The notes beneath the pieces are model-generated. The model was not told where the DNA came from. It saw only the letters and a program-made list of their open reading frames with translations, and did no database searches. From positions 1-36,652 of the forward strand of contig CAKNQN010000016.1 of NCBI GenBank assembly GCA_930990665.1: a stretch of DNA of 36,652 bases. Direction: 5' to 3'. The stretch is from an uncultured Clostridia bacterium. Lineage in GTDB: Bacteria; Bacillota; Clostridia; Christensenellales; Borkfalkiaceae. Shown piece by piece: positions 22,384-30,787 of this stretch (position 1 is the first letter of the stretch; each line of letters opens with the position of its first letter). The position numbers and the translations under genes were made by a program.

Positions 22384-23661
22384 TCAGCGGGTCAGCTCGC
22401 GGATGGCGGCGCGGTAGATGCGGAGCAGCTTGCGCACGTTTTCGAGGGAGATGTATTCATCCTTCTGGTGGATGGTGGAGGGCTCACCGGGGAATTGCGG
22501 TCCGAATCCCGCGCCGCAGGTCAGGGCGCGCGCATAGGTGCCGCCGCCGATGGCGATGGGTTCTCCGCTCTCGCCCGTCTCCTCTTCGTAGACGCGGCGC
22601 AGCGCCGCGACGAGCGGGGAGTCCGCGCTGTTGTACAGGGGCAGCTGGTGGTGCGTGATCTCATATACTATGCCGGCGTGGCGGAACGCGCGCAGGACTT
22701 CCTCGTGAGAATGGGTGGAAGGGTAGCGGATATCGACGGTGACGATCAGTTCGTTTCCTTCATAGGTAGCCATGTCCGGGGAGAGGGTGAGTCTGCCCGT
22801 ATCGTCGTGCAGTTCGGTCAGTCCGAGCGCGTCTTCAAACAGCAGAGAGTGGATGTTTGCGATTTCCGCATGGCTGCGCGCAAAAAAGGCGAGCAGCTTT
22901 CTGAGCGCGTTATCCCCCTCTTCCGGGGTGGAGGCATGCGCCGCGCGGCCGCGGGCGCAGAGCGAATCTCCGTCGATCTCCAAGCCGCACAGCTGTGCTT
23001 CCGCCTTTTCAAAGACGGCACCTTCGGCGCGGGCGAAGTCGCAGACCATATTGGCGCGCTCGCCGGCGTTCAGCGCCGCAAACGGGGCGTTTTTCAAGGG
23101 GAAATGCAGACGCAGCTGCAAGATACCCTTTTCCGCGCGGATCACGGGGAAATCGGCGTCCGGTGAAAATCCCATGGCGGGCATGTGTGCCACCTTGTTG
23201 TAGTGCGCGATGCACTCCCAGCCGCTCTCTTCGTTGCATCCCACGATCAGCTTGATCTTCTTGTGCGGCTGGAAGCCCTCGTCTTTGAGCATCTTCATGC
23301 AGTGCAGACAGATCACCGCAGGCCCCTTGTCGTCCGAGGTGCCGCGGCCGTACAGTTTCCCGTTCGCGATCTCTCCGCTGAAAGCTCCGTGCGTCCAGCC
23401 GCTGCCCGCCGGCACCACGTCGAGGTGGCTCAGAATGGCAAATTCCTCTCCCTCGCCGAAGATGACTTCGCCGATGTAATTGTCATAATTTTTCGTCTCA
23501 AACCCCATTTTTGCGGCAATGTCCAGAAAGAGGGAAAGAGAATCGGCCGCACCCTTGCCGAAAGGCATGCCGGGCAGGGCGGGCGCCTGTGCGCTGTCGA
23601 TGCGCACCAGGCGTTGAATGTCTACTACACAGTTTTCATAATACTTTTCAAATTCCTGCAT
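22384..23661 (-). CDS. M20 family dipeptidase (PepV-like)
   Basis: 425 aa. Metal-site motifs of M20 peptidases: LSHLDVVPAG (His 79, Asp 81), YGRGTSDDKGP with bridging Asp 110, NEESGWE with catalytic Glu 144/145, FSPDADFPV (Asp 168/170), and a C-terminal STIHQKDE His. The lid domain lies between. Order and length fit PepV/Sapep-type dinuclear zinc dipeptidases that cut dipeptides in the cytoplasm. No signal peptide. The ribosome binding site is weak (GGTG). A near-palindrome upstream could be an operator, and a decayed copy of its 3' end lies just past its stop. Confidence 0.9.
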   Translation of the reverse strand: MQEFEKYYENCVVDIQRLVRIDSAQAPALPGMPFGKGAADSLSLFLDIAAKMGFETKNYDNYIGEVIFGEGEEFAILSHLDVVPAGSGWTHGAFSGEIANGKLYGRGTSDDKGPAVICLHCMKMLKDEGFQPHKKIKLIVGCNEESGWECIAHYNKVAHMPAMGFSPDADFPVIRAEKGILQLRLHFPLKNAPFAALNAGERANMVCDFARAEGAVFEKAEAQLCGLEIDGDSLCARGRAAHASTPEEGDNALRKLLAFFARSHAEIANIHSLLFEDALGLTELHDDTGRLTLSPDMATYEGNELIVTVDIRYPSTHSHEEVLRAFRHAGIVYEITHHQLPLYNSADSPLVAALRRVYEEETGESGEPIAIGGGTYARALTCGAGFGPQFPGEPSTIHQKDEYISLENVRKLLRIYRAAIRELTR

Positions 23662-23673
23662 ATTTCACCACGA

Positions 23674-23691
23674 TGTATAAAATTTTGTACA
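23674..23691. promoter_or_regulatory. 18-bp near-palindrome upstream of the peptidase gene
   Basis: TGTATAAAATTTTGTACA differs from perfect dyad symmetry by one base pair. It starts 12 bases before the ATG at 23661. Size and position suit a repressor binding site; the regulator is not identifiable. Confidence 0.4.
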
Positions 23692-23783
23692 GATCGAATG
23701 CGCCAGACGCAAAGTCGTCTCGTTTGCGGCCGCGCGCCGGATAACTGTGCGCAAAAAGACAGAACGTATCCCGATAAGCGGAA

Positions 23784-24725
23784 TTATTTTACCAGCATGG
23801 CCAGAACGGCCTTGTTGAGGTGCAGGCGGTTTTCGGCCTGGTCGTAGACGATGGACTGCGGCCCGTCGACAACTTCGGCGGCCACTTCTTCGCCGCGGTG
23901 GACGGGCATGCAGTGCATGAACACCGCGTCCGGCTTGGCCAGAGCCATCACTTCCTTCGTCACGCGGTAGCGCGCAAGTTTCTGTTTTTTCACCTCGTCG
24001 TCTTCCCCGCTCATCGAGATGAAGACGTCGGTATAGACGACGTCCGCGCCCCGGACGGCCTCGGCGATGCTGTCGGTAATAAGAACGTCCGAGAACTGCG
24101 AACCGCGGTCGACGGTGTCCTGGGCGGGACTGTACCCGTGCGGGCTGGCGATCGCCACGTCCATATTCATCTTGCTGCAGCCGATGATCAGCGAATTGGC
24201 GACGTTGTTTCCGTCGCCGATGTAGGCGATTTTGAGGTTATCCAGCCTGCCTTTCACTTCCCAGATGGTAAAGAGGTCGGAGAGGACCTGCAGCGGGTGC
24301 GTCGTATCCGAGATGCCGTTGATGACGGGGATCTCGCTGTTATCGGCAAATTCCTGTATCTGCGCATCGTTGAACGCGCGCAGGACGATGGCGGAGAGGC
24401 CGTACCGTCCGAGCATCACGGCCGTGTCGCGGATGCTTTCTCCGCGCGCCAGCTGCGTCTCGTTTTTGGGCAGAAACAGATAATCGCCTCCCAGCTGGCG
24501 GATGCCCATTTCAAAGGAAACGCGCGTGCGGGTGGAGGCGTTGCCGAACAGCAGTGCGATTGTCTTTCCGCGGAGCACGGGGCTGTTCTCGCCCACCTTG
24601 AATTTCTTTTTGAAAACTTTTGCCGCGTACAGAAGTTCAAATATTTCTTCGGCCGAGAAATCGGCAAGGCGCAGAAGATTCCGCTTGCCGAGCTTGAATT
24701 TGGGGGAATATTTGTTTATGTCCAT
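23784..24725 (-). CDS. argF: Ornithine carbamoyltransferase
   Basis: 313 aa. Carbamoyl-phosphate site STRTR (64-68), HPLQ (143-146), and HCMPVHRGEEV (271-281), the HCLP motif whose Cys contacts ornithine. The ornithine SMG loop reads SMSGED (237-242), with an extra Ser compared with the usual SMGE. It makes citrulline from ornithine and carbamoyl phosphate in arginine synthesis, or runs backward in the arginine deiminase pathway. No other arg gene is adjacent, so the direction cannot be told. The ATG at 24725 follows GGAGAGAG and gives a standard-length enzyme; the longer frame upstream crosses the promoter. Confidence 0.93.
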   Translation of the reverse strand: MDINKYSPKFKLGKRNLLRLADFSAEEIFELLYAAKVFKKKFKVGENSPVLRGKTIALLFGNASTRTRVSFEMGIRQLGGDYLFLPKNETQLARGESIRDTAVMLGRYGLSAIVLRAFNDAQIQEFADNSEIPVINGISDTTHPLQVLSDLFTIWEVKGRLDNLKIAYIGDGNNVANSLIIGCSKMNMDVAIASPHGYSPAQDTVDRGSQFSDVLITDSIAEAVRGADVVYTDVFISMSGEDDEVKKQKLARYRVTKEVMALAKPDAVFMHCMPVHRGEEVAAEVVDGPQSIVYDQAENRLHLNKAVLAMLVK

Positions 24726-24774
24726 TGTACTCTCTCCGATAATGCGGTCCGGCGTGTCGGTCGCTTTTTCCTTC

Positions 24775-24803
24775 ATTATAGCAAATCGATGCAAAAAATA
24801 CAA
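24775..24803 (-). promoter_or_regulatory. Promoter of argF
   Basis: Minus strand: TTGTAT (24803-24798), 17 bases, TATAAT (24780-24775), about 50 bases before the start codon. Confidence 0.8.
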
Positions 24804-24892
24804 GCGGCAGGGGCGGTTTGCGGGGGAGGATGGCAAACTTTTTTTGTTTTTCTGCGCACGTTGCACAAAAAGCGACGGTCACTTGGGCAAAT

Positions 24893-24959
24893 TTGACAGA
24901 TATAAATAGATTATTTGTAATTATTGCCCATTGCGTTTTTTTTCGGAATGTAGTAAAAT
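24893..24959 (+). promoter_or_regulatory. Two tandem promoters of the ABC ATPase gene
   Basis: P1: TTGACA (24893-24898), 17 bases, TGTAAT (24916-24921). P2: TTGCGT (24931-24936), 17 bases, TAAAAT (24954-24959). Both point to the ATG at 25008, preceded by GGGAGGAA. Confidence 0.75.
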
Positions 24960-25007
24960 AGTTGTAATAAGATAAAACCATTCTGGTTTCAGGGAGGAAT
25001 CGAATTT

Positions 25008-26528
25008 ATGGCAAGCCTTTTGCTGAAAGGTATTTACAAGGTCTATCCGTCGGGCGTCACGGCCGTTACGGATTTCAACCTCGAGATCAAGGACAAGGAA
25101 TTTATCGTATTCGTCGGACCTTCCGGCTGCGGTAAGTCGACCACGCTGCGCATGATCGCGGGCCTGGAAGAGATCTCGCAGGGCGAGCTGTACATCGACG
25201 GCAAGCTCGTAAACGACGTCGTTCCGAAAGACCGCGACATCGCGATGGTGTTCCAGAACTACGCTCTGTACCCGCACATGACCGTGTACGACAACATGGC
25301 GTTCGGTCTGAAGCTGCGCAAAGTTCCCAAACAGATCATCGATGAGCGCGTGAAAGAGGCTGCCGCGATCCTCGGCATCACCGATTACCTCACCCGTAAG
25401 CCGAAGGCTCTTTCGGGTGGTCAGCGCCAGCGTGTCGCGCTCGGCCGCGCCATCGTTCGCGAACCGAAAGTGTTCCTGCTCGACGAACCTCTGTCCAACC
25501 TCGACGCGAAACTGCGCGCGCAGATGAGGACGGAGATCTCCAAACTGCATGCCCGCCTTGCCACCACCTTTATTTACGTCACGCACGACCAGATCGAAGC
25601 GATGACGATGGGTACCCGCATTGTCGTCATGAAAGACGGCTTCATGCAGCAGGTGGACACCCCGCAGAACCTGTACGATTACCCGATCAACCAGTTCGTT
25701 GCGGGATTCATCGGCACGCCGCAGATGAACTTCTTCCCTGCCACCGTTTTGCAGGAAAAGGGCAGGACGTACATTGAATTTGTGAAAAACCGCATCCTTC
25801 TGCCCAAGACGGTGGAAGCGCGCATCCGCAATATCGAAGATTATGCCAACACGGGCAAGCCGGTCATCCTCGGCGTTCGTCCCGAAGATATTCACGATGA
25901 AGAGAGCTTCATCGCCGCTTCTCCCGATACCGTCGTGAAGGCGTTCATCGAAGTCGTCGAAAAGCTCGGCGCCGAGACGCAGATCTACTGCAAACTCGAC
26001 TTTGTCGAGGGCGAAGAAGTTACTTCCGTCATCGGCGATTCCTCCAACATGATCGCCAAGATCGACTCGCGCAGCCTCGTCAACCGCGGCGAAGTGGTCG
26101 AGCTTGCGTTCGACGCCCGTCACATCCACCTGTTCGACGGTGTCACCGAGATGTCCCTGCTTGCGCGCGACGAGGGCTATGAGATCACGCCCGAAAACGA
26201 AGTTTCCTCTTCGTTCGTGCCGCTTACCCCGCAGGAGATGCAGGCGATCATCGAAAAGAACCGCGTTGTGACCAAGGAAGAGAAGAGGGCTATGCGCCGC
26301 GAAGCGCGTGCCGCTGAGCGCAAAGAGCGCATGGAGGCCAAAGCCGCTCTCGAGGCCAAAAACGAAGACGAGCAGGCTGTGACGGCGGAAGAACCCGTCG
26401 ACGAGGCTCCCGCAGACGAAGTGCCTGTAGAAACGCCCGTGGAAACGGAAGCCCCCGCGGAAACTCCTGCAGAGGCGGAAGCGCCCGCAGAGAAACCTGC
26501 CGAAAAGCGCAGCCGTTCCAAAAAATAA
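25008..26528 (+). CDS. UgpC/MsmX-type ABC sugar transporter ATPase with a long disordered tail
   Basis: 506 aa. Walker A GPSGCGKST (37-45), Q-loop in MVFQNYALYPH, signature LSGGQRQR (135-142), Walker B FLLDEP (156-161), H-loop His 193. Regulatory OB-fold region (about 240-375) as in MsmX/UgpC/MalK, ending AFDARHIHLFD. Such ATPases power several sugar ABC importers and are often encoded apart from them. Here the protein continues ~130 residues beyond the family end: a Lys/Glu/Arg-rich helix (about 422-454), then an Ala/Glu/Pro/Val repeat with TPAE/APAE units and a basic end (RSRSKK). Two promoters and codon choice with many GTT/CGT suggest high expression. Monocistronic; a terminator follows. 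Confidence 0.92.
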   Translation: MASLLLKGIYKVYPSGVTAVTDFNLEIKDKEFIVFVGPSGCGKSTTLRMIAGLEEISQGELYIDGKLVNDVVPKDRDIAMVFQNYALYPHMTVYDNMAFGLKLRKVPKQIIDERVKEAAAILGITDYLTRKPKALSGGQRQRVALGRAIVREPKVFLLDEPLSNLDAKLRAQMRTEISKLHARLATTFIYVTHDQIEAMTMGTRIVVMKDGFMQQVDTPQNLYDYPINQFVAGFIGTPQMNFFPATVLQEKGRTYIEFVKNRILLPKTVEARIRNIEDYANTGKPVILGVRPEDIHDEESFIAASPDTVVKAFIEVVEKLGAETQIYCKLDFVEGEEVTSVIGDSSNMIAKIDSRSLVNRGEVVELAFDARHIHLFDGVTEMSLLARDEGYEITPENEVSSSFVPLTPQEMQAIIEKNRVVTKEEKRAMRREARAAERKERMEAKAALEAKNEDEQAVTAEEPVDEAPADEVPVETPVETEAPAETPAEAEAPAEKPAEKRSRSKK

Positions 26529-26548
26529 TCACAAAAAATAAATTCAGC

Positions 26549-26585
26549 AAGAGCCTTTCCGAGAGATCGGAAAGGCTCTTTTGTT
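26549..26585 (+). terminator. Terminator after the ABC ATPase gene
   Basis: Perfect 14-bp stem AAGAGCCTTTCCGA / TCGGAAAGGCTCTT, GAGA loop, then TTTGTTTG, 20 bases after the stop. Confidence 0.92.
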
Positions 26586-26644
26586 TGTCTGCGAAAAGGC
26601 GTATGCGAAAAAAATCGCAAAAATTTTTGAAAACATGCAGACAT

Positions 26645-26673
26645 ATGCCTTTATATTATGTTAAAATTATACT
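26645..26673 (+). promoter_or_regulatory. Putative promoter of the AAA ATPase gene
   Basis: ATGCCT (26645-26650), 17 bases, TATACT (26668-26673). The -35 is weak. AAAGGAGAGG precedes the ATG at 26719. Confidence 0.5.
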
Positions 26674-26718
26674 AAAAGCGGGGAAAAGAGATCCGCGAAA
26701 GAAAGGAGAGGGAAGACA

Positions 26719-27618
26719 ATGCGCTATCTCGAGAAATTTATTTTGCCCGATGAAGATGCGGAACATGATCTCGCGCACAAGCGGGCGGAGGAGAACGGCG
26801 GCTATTTAGATTGCGGGTATCCCTGTATGATTTTTCCGGAAAAGGAACTTTCGGAGCTCGATTTTGAAACGACAACGCTGTTTTACGGGGGAAACGGGAG
26901 CGGAAAAAGTACGCTGCTGCAAGTCATTGCCGCAGCGCTGGACTTGCAGCGCGGAGCGCCTGCAGGAGGGGGCGAGCTGTTCGAGCCATACACAAGGGCC
27001 TGCGCGTACCGGATGGATGTGGACGAAGAGGGGCGTTCGGTGGCTCTTCCTGCGCACAGCCGCATGATCGGAAGTGACGACGTATTTGAATACATGCTCG
27101 CCGCCCGCCGCACAAACGAGGAGCGAGCCGTGCGCACGGAAGAAGAAAAAAAGGCGCACGCTTCGCTCAAATTCGGCGAAACGCTGCCTTTTCAGGGAAT
27201 GAAAGATTACGATGCATACCGCAAACAGGTGCTGGCACGGCAAAGATCGCTGACGCGCCGCAAGTTTGCCCGTATGTTTGCGGGAAAGCAGATAAAGCTG
27301 CTGAGCAACGGAGAAACGGCGCTGGAATTTTTCCGTATCCATCTTAAAAACGATGCGTTGTATCTTCTGGATGAGCCGGAGAACAGCCTTTCGCCCCGGT
27401 TGCAGCTGGAAATGAAAGAACTCCTGGAAGATCGTGCGCGCTATTGCGGGTGTCAGCTGATCATCGCCACGCATTCTCCCTTTCTGCTCGCTTTGCGCGG
27501 CGCTAAGATTTATGATCTCGATTCCGTACCCGTTTTGCCGAAAAAGTGGTGGGAGCTGGAAAATTGCAGGACGTACTTTGAATTTTTTTACCGAAACCGC
27601 GACCTGTTTCTCAAATGA
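26719..27618 (+). CDS. ABC-like AAA-family ATPase, function unknown
   Basis: 299 aa soluble ATPase. Walker A GGNGSGKST (57-65), ABC-type signature LSNGE (195-199), Walker B LYLLDEPENSLSP (214-226), H-loop ATHSPF (250-255). Between Walker A and the signature is a ~130-residue helical insert instead of a normal ABC helical domain. No transmembrane partner or nuclease gene is adjacent, so it is not a plain transporter ATPase. It resembles AAA_21-type predicted ATP-binding proteins that appear in many Clostridia. A role in DNA or RNA handling is possible but unsupported. It is convergent with the DUF2284 gene. Confidence 0.8.
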   Translation: MRYLEKFILPDEDAEHDLAHKRAEENGGYLDCGYPCMIFPEKELSELDFETTTLFYGGNGSGKSTLLQVIAAALDLQRGAPAGGGELFEPYTRACAYRMDVDEEGRSVALPAHSRMIGSDDVFEYMLAARRTNEERAVRTEEEKKAHASLKFGETLPFQGMKDYDAYRKQVLARQRSLTRRKFARMFAGKQIKLLSNGETALEFFRIHLKNDALYLLDEPENSLSPRLQLEMKELLEDRARYCGCQLIIATHSPFLLALRGAKIYDLDSVPVLPKKWWELENCRTYFEFFYRNRDLFLK

Positions 27619-27645
27619 CTGCGCGGCTGTTTTGGCGCCTTTCCG

Positions 27646-28188
27646 TCATTTCAACAAAAAGCAGCTGGTAAAGGTGATGGTGCAAGGCCCGTAGTTGTAG
27701 GGGAGTTGCGAGAGTTCGCACACTCTGCTCACCCACAGCCCGTATGCCTCCATGGAGGAGTAGGAGTCGTCGGGGTAACGGCAGGGCTGGTCGGGGTAGG
27801 TGCATGTTTTGCATCGATCGCAGGTACCCGCACCCATGCCGAGCGCGTCGGGATAACTCTTTTTCACTTCGCGCATGAGGCGACGGAAACTCTCCGCGTG
27901 CGCCTTCCCCGTCGCGGCGATCGTTTCCCCGTCGAATTCGTCTTCCATCTTGCCTGTCGTCTGCACGAGCATGCCGTAAGAGTATTGCGCGACGCGCGCC
28001 GTGATCTCTTCGAGACTTCCGCACGCGGGCGGGCAGCGCCAGTTCTTTCCGTAAGCGCCGCATTTGTCCGCACTGCACATCTGCCGCACTTCGGGCAAAA
28101 AGACGAGAGCGTCCATGGACAGCTCTCCCGCCGCGGTAAACCCCGCTTCAAGGGCAAGTTCTTTGAGCTTTTCGGTCGGATATTTCAT
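27646..28188 (-). CDS. DUF2284 predicted metal-binding protein
   Basis: 180 aa. Cys 38, 43, 52 and 56 (CSADKCGAYGKNWRCPPACG) and a second cluster Cys 123, 126, 129, 136 (CDRCKTCTYPDQPC), the layout of DUF2284 proteins, which are thought to bind one or more Fe-S clusters or metal ions. No signal peptide or membrane segment. It has its own strong promoter and faces away from the corrinoid genes, sharing their intergenic region. In gut anaerobes DUF2284 genes occur near metal or corrinoid enzymes; whether this one serves them is a guess. Confidence 0.85.
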   Translation of the reverse strand: MKYPTEKLKELALEAGFTAAGELSMDALVFLPEVRQMCSADKCGAYGKNWRCPPACGSLEEITARVAQYSYGMLVQTTGKMEDEFDGETIAATGKAHAESFRRLMREVKKSYPDALGMGAGTCDRCKTCTYPDQPCRYPDDSYSSMEAYGLWVSRVCELSQLPYNYGPCTITFTSCFLLK

Positions 28189-28228
28189 GATTATCTTCCT
28201 TCACAGGATCAGTCATCCTATCGTTATC

Positions 28229-28257
28229 ATTATAGCACCCGGGTGAAGGTACGCCAA
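28229..28257 (-). promoter_or_regulatory. Promoter of the DUF2284 gene
   Basis: Minus strand: TTGGCG (28257-28252), 17 bases, TATAAT (28234-28229), about 40 bases before the start at 28188. A CCCGGGTG palindromic patch lies between the boxes. Confidence 0.8.
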
Positions 28258-28364
28258 GGGACGCGGTTGCAAAAAAACTGCAAAATTTTGCTTTTCTTTA
28301 GGGAAAAATAGGCATATTGCGGCAAACAGAACAAAAAAATCCCCTTTTTGAGCAAACGATTCAC

Positions 28365-28393
28365 TTTCGCTTTTGGGCGGGGAGTGTTATAAT
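28365..28393 (+). promoter_or_regulatory. Putative promoter of the corrinoid gene cluster
   Basis: Perfect TATAAT at 28388-28393 with only TTTCGC at 28365-28370 as -35, spacing 17. A weak -35 is what an activator-dependent promoter would show. A ~130-nt leader follows before the ATG at 28532; I see no clear known riboswitch in it. Confidence 0.5.
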
Positions 28394-28531
28394 AAATATG
28401 TTCAAAGCGGTCGCGATGTGTGTCGCGGTCACTGCCTGTGTTCCGGCCAAAAAGGCGGGAGTCGGGAATATGCCGAAAAAACTGTCGGGATTTTCGACGA
28501 AAAGAATACGGCACAAAGGGGAGGTCAAATT

Positions 28532-29164
28532 ATGGCGAGGTATGAAGAGATCTCCGCGCTTTTACAGCGCGGAAAGGCGAAGGATCTGGCGGCGCTCGTC
28601 AGCGAAGAACTGGCGGCGGGTGTTCCGGCCAAAGAGATCCTGACGCAGGGACTGATCGTCGGCATGGGCATCGTGGGAACCAAGTTCAAGAACAATGAGA
28701 TCTTTGTTCCGGAAGTTCTGATCGCGGCGCGCGCGATGAATGCGGCGCTGGCGGTGCTGCGCCCTGCGCTCGCCGATTCGGGCGTGGAGCCGATCGGCAC
28801 GGCGGTCATCTGCACGGTGAAAGGGGATCTGCACGACATAGGCAAGAACCTCGTCAAGATGATGATTGAGGGCACGGGTATCCGCGTGATCGACCTCGGG
28901 GTGGATTGTTCCGCCGAAAAGGTCGTGGAGGCGGTCAAGGAATACAATGCGGACATTGTCTGCCTCTCCGCCCTTCTCACGACGACGATGATGTACCAGA
29001 AGGTGATCATCGACGCGCTGAAAGAAGCGGGTCTTCGGGATAAAGTCAAAGTCATGGTCGGAGGCGCGCCGCTCACGCAGGAATTTGCGGATGAGATCGG
29101 GGCCGACGCCTACACCTCGGACGCGGCGAGCGCGGCGGAAAAGGCTCGTTCCTATTTCGCCTGA
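28532..29164 (+). CDS. Corrinoid (cobalamin-binding) methyl-carrier protein
   Basis: 210 aa. N-terminal four-helix cap domain (about 1-85), then a Rossmann B12-binding domain with DLHDIGKNL (99-107; His 101 is the cobalt lower ligand), SALLTTTM and GGAPL. It has the size and layout of MtaC/MttC/MtmC-type corrinoid proteins that carry a methyl group between two methyltransferases. GGGGAGG lies 7-8 bases before the ATG at 28532; longer frames upstream are not family-like. The reductive activator gene is next. The substrate methyltransferase is not adjacent, so the methyl donor is unknown. Confidence 0.92.
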   Translation: MARYEEISALLQRGKAKDLAALVSEELAAGVPAKEILTQGLIVGMGIVGTKFKNNEIFVPEVLIAARAMNAALAVLRPALADSGVEPIGTAVICTVKGDLHDIGKNLVKMMIEGTGIRVIDLGVDCSAEKVVEAVKEYNADIVCLSALLTTTMMYQKVIIDALKEAGLRDKVKVMVGGAPLTQEFADEIGADAYTSDAASAAEKARSYFA

Positions 29165-29191
29165 CCGTCTGCGGGACAGAAAAGCATTCCG

Positions 29192-29223
29192 GAGGGCGAC
29201 CCGTATGCGGGCCGCCCTCTTTT
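29192..29223 (+). terminator. Intrinsic terminator between corrinoid protein and activator genes
   Basis: GAGGGCG-a-CCCG with CGGG-c-CGCCCTC around a TATG loop, then TTTTG. It lies inside the presumed operon, 13 bases before the next start, so partial read-through would give more carrier than activator. Confidence 0.85.
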
Positions 29224-29236
29224 GTAGGAGCAAAGT

Positions 29237-30682
29237 ATGAAAATCGTCATACAATCGGGCACCCGGCGCGCGGAGGCGGAGTGCTGTGCGGGGCAGGACC
29301 TTCTTTCCGTGCTGCGGGAAAACGGGATATTTCTTCCTGCCGGTTGCGGCGGGAGGGGTTCGTGCGGGAAATGCCGCGTCTTTGTGACGGGCGGGCATTT
29401 CGGCGCCGACGGCGCAGAAGTCCTCGCCTGCAAGACGCAGGCGGAGGAAGGCATATGCGTGCACGTAAAGGAAGTGCAGGGCAGCGGGCTGACGCGCGGG
29501 GAGTCCCGTACGTTTGCCTGCGACGGCGAGAGCGGCTACGGGATCGCCGTGGACATCGGCACGACCACGATCGCCTTTGCGCTCTGCGACCTTTCGAGCG
29601 GGGAGACGCTCGCGCAGTACGCCTGCCTCAATCGGCAGAGCGCGTACGGTGCGGACGTCATCAGCCGCATCATGGCGGCACAGGAGGGCGCGGCAGACGC
29701 GCTCGCGGAGGCAGTCCGCTCGCAGCTGCGGGAGGCCGCCGCGAAATTTTGTGCGGAAAAGGGCATACGTTCGATCAAAAAAGCGGCCGTCTGCGGCAAC
29801 ACGACCATGCTGCACCTCCTATGCGGCGAAGATGTTTCCGGAATAGGAAAATATCCATTCACCCCCGCATTTACGCAGAGCCGCACGGAAGACGGCGCGC
29901 AATGGGGGCTGAACATAGGACAGGTGCATATCCTTCCGTCCGTTTCGGCGTTTGTGGGGGCGGACGTGGTGGCCGGCTGTGTGGCGGCGGGCCTGGACGG
30001 CGAAGATGCCATGCTCGCGGATATCGGCACGAACGGCGAGATGATCGCGCACGCGGGCGGGCGGTTTGTGTGCACTTCCACGGCGGCAGGACCCTGCTTT
30101 GAAGGGGCGAACATCGAATGCGGCATGGGCGGCGTGGCGGGCGCGATCGACAGTGTGCGGGAAGAGGCGGGCAAGATCGTCTGCACCGCCATCGGCGGCG
30201 GCGCGCCTGCGGGCATCTGCGGGGCGGGCCTTGTGGACGCGGTGGCGCTCATGCTGCGCCGCGGTGTGATCGACCCGACGGGTGCCTTTGCCGAGGGAGA
30301 CAGATTTTATCTTTCACCGGACGTCTTCATTTCCCAGCGTGATATCCGCAATTTCCAGCTCGCAAAGAGCGCGATCTGCGCGGGCATCGAGATCCTTTCG
30401 GAGCGGGCGGGACTGTCGGCGCAGATACAGAACGTGTATATAGCGGGCGGACTCGGCTTTTATCTGAATACGGAAAACGCGCTGTCCGTGGGGCTTTTCC
30501 CCGCCCAAAACGCAGGGAAACTTCGTGCGATCGGCAATGCCGCGCTTGCCGGTACGCGCGCCTGCCTCCTGAGCAGGGCGGCCATGGAACGGGCGGAGCG
30601 CATTGCCGCCGAAGCGGAATACATCGATCTCTCGATGGACGAACTCTTCATGCAAAAGTACATCGAAAACATGAACTTTTAA
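29237..30682 (+). CDS. Reductive activator of corrinoid enzymes (2Fe-2S + ASKHA ATPase, RACE/DUF4445)
   Basis: 481 aa. N-terminal [2Fe-2S] ferredoxin domain with Cys 37, 43, 46 and 65 (AGCGGRGSCGKC), then an ASKHA ATPase domain starting VDIGTTTIAFAL (105-116), with GNTTMLHLL and a later ADIGTNGEM phosphate loop and IAGGLGF. This is the layout of the ATP-dependent activators that reduce inactive Co(II) corrinoid back to Co(I) in methyltransferase systems. Electron source is a ferredoxin or flavodoxin in relatives. It is placed directly after the corrinoid protein, its expected client. GTAGGAG lies 6-7 bases before the ATG. Confidence 0.92.
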   Translation: MKIVIQSGTRRAEAECCAGQDLLSVLRENGIFLPAGCGGRGSCGKCRVFVTGGHFGADGAEVLACKTQAEEGICVHVKEVQGSGLTRGESRTFACDGESGYGIAVDIGTTTIAFALCDLSSGETLAQYACLNRQSAYGADVISRIMAAQEGAADALAEAVRSQLREAAAKFCAEKGIRSIKKAAVCGNTTMLHLLCGEDVSGIGKYPFTPAFTQSRTEDGAQWGLNIGQVHILPSVSAFVGADVVAGCVAAGLDGEDAMLADIGTNGEMIAHAGGRFVCTSTAAGPCFEGANIECGMGGVAGAIDSVREEAGKIVCTAIGGGAPAGICGAGLVDAVALMLRRGVIDPTGAFAEGDRFYLSPDVFISQRDIRNFQLAKSAICAGIEILSERAGLSAQIQNVYIAGGLGFYLNTENALSVGLFPAQNAGKLRAIGNAALAGTRACLLSRAAMERAERIAAEAEYIDLSMDELFMQKYIENMNF

Positions 30683-30711
30683 GTTTTTTCCGCGCGCGGC
30701 GCCCTTCTCCC

Positions 30712-30740
30712 TTGCAAAATTGCGGAAAATCGTCTATACT
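30712..30740 (+). promoter_or_regulatory. Promoter of the PocR/AraC regulator gene
   Basis: TTGCAA (30712-30717), 17 bases, TATACT (30735-30740). Transcription would begin near 30747, so the GTG at 30752 is too close, which favours the ATG at 30788. Confidence 0.8.
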
Positions 30741-30787
30741 TTTAGGCAAGGGTGCGCGATCGCAATGCGGGCGCCGTGCGGGGTAAA

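Noticed and set aside
24790-24806. ArgR box over the argF promoter
   Set aside because: TGTATTTTTTGCA is AT-rich and roughly similar, but one base short and not symmetric enough to call.
28394-28531. Cobalamin riboswitch in front of the corrinoid protein gene
   Set aside because: The leader has some hairpins but I could not find the B12-box core or the conserved adenosylcobalamin aptamer segments.
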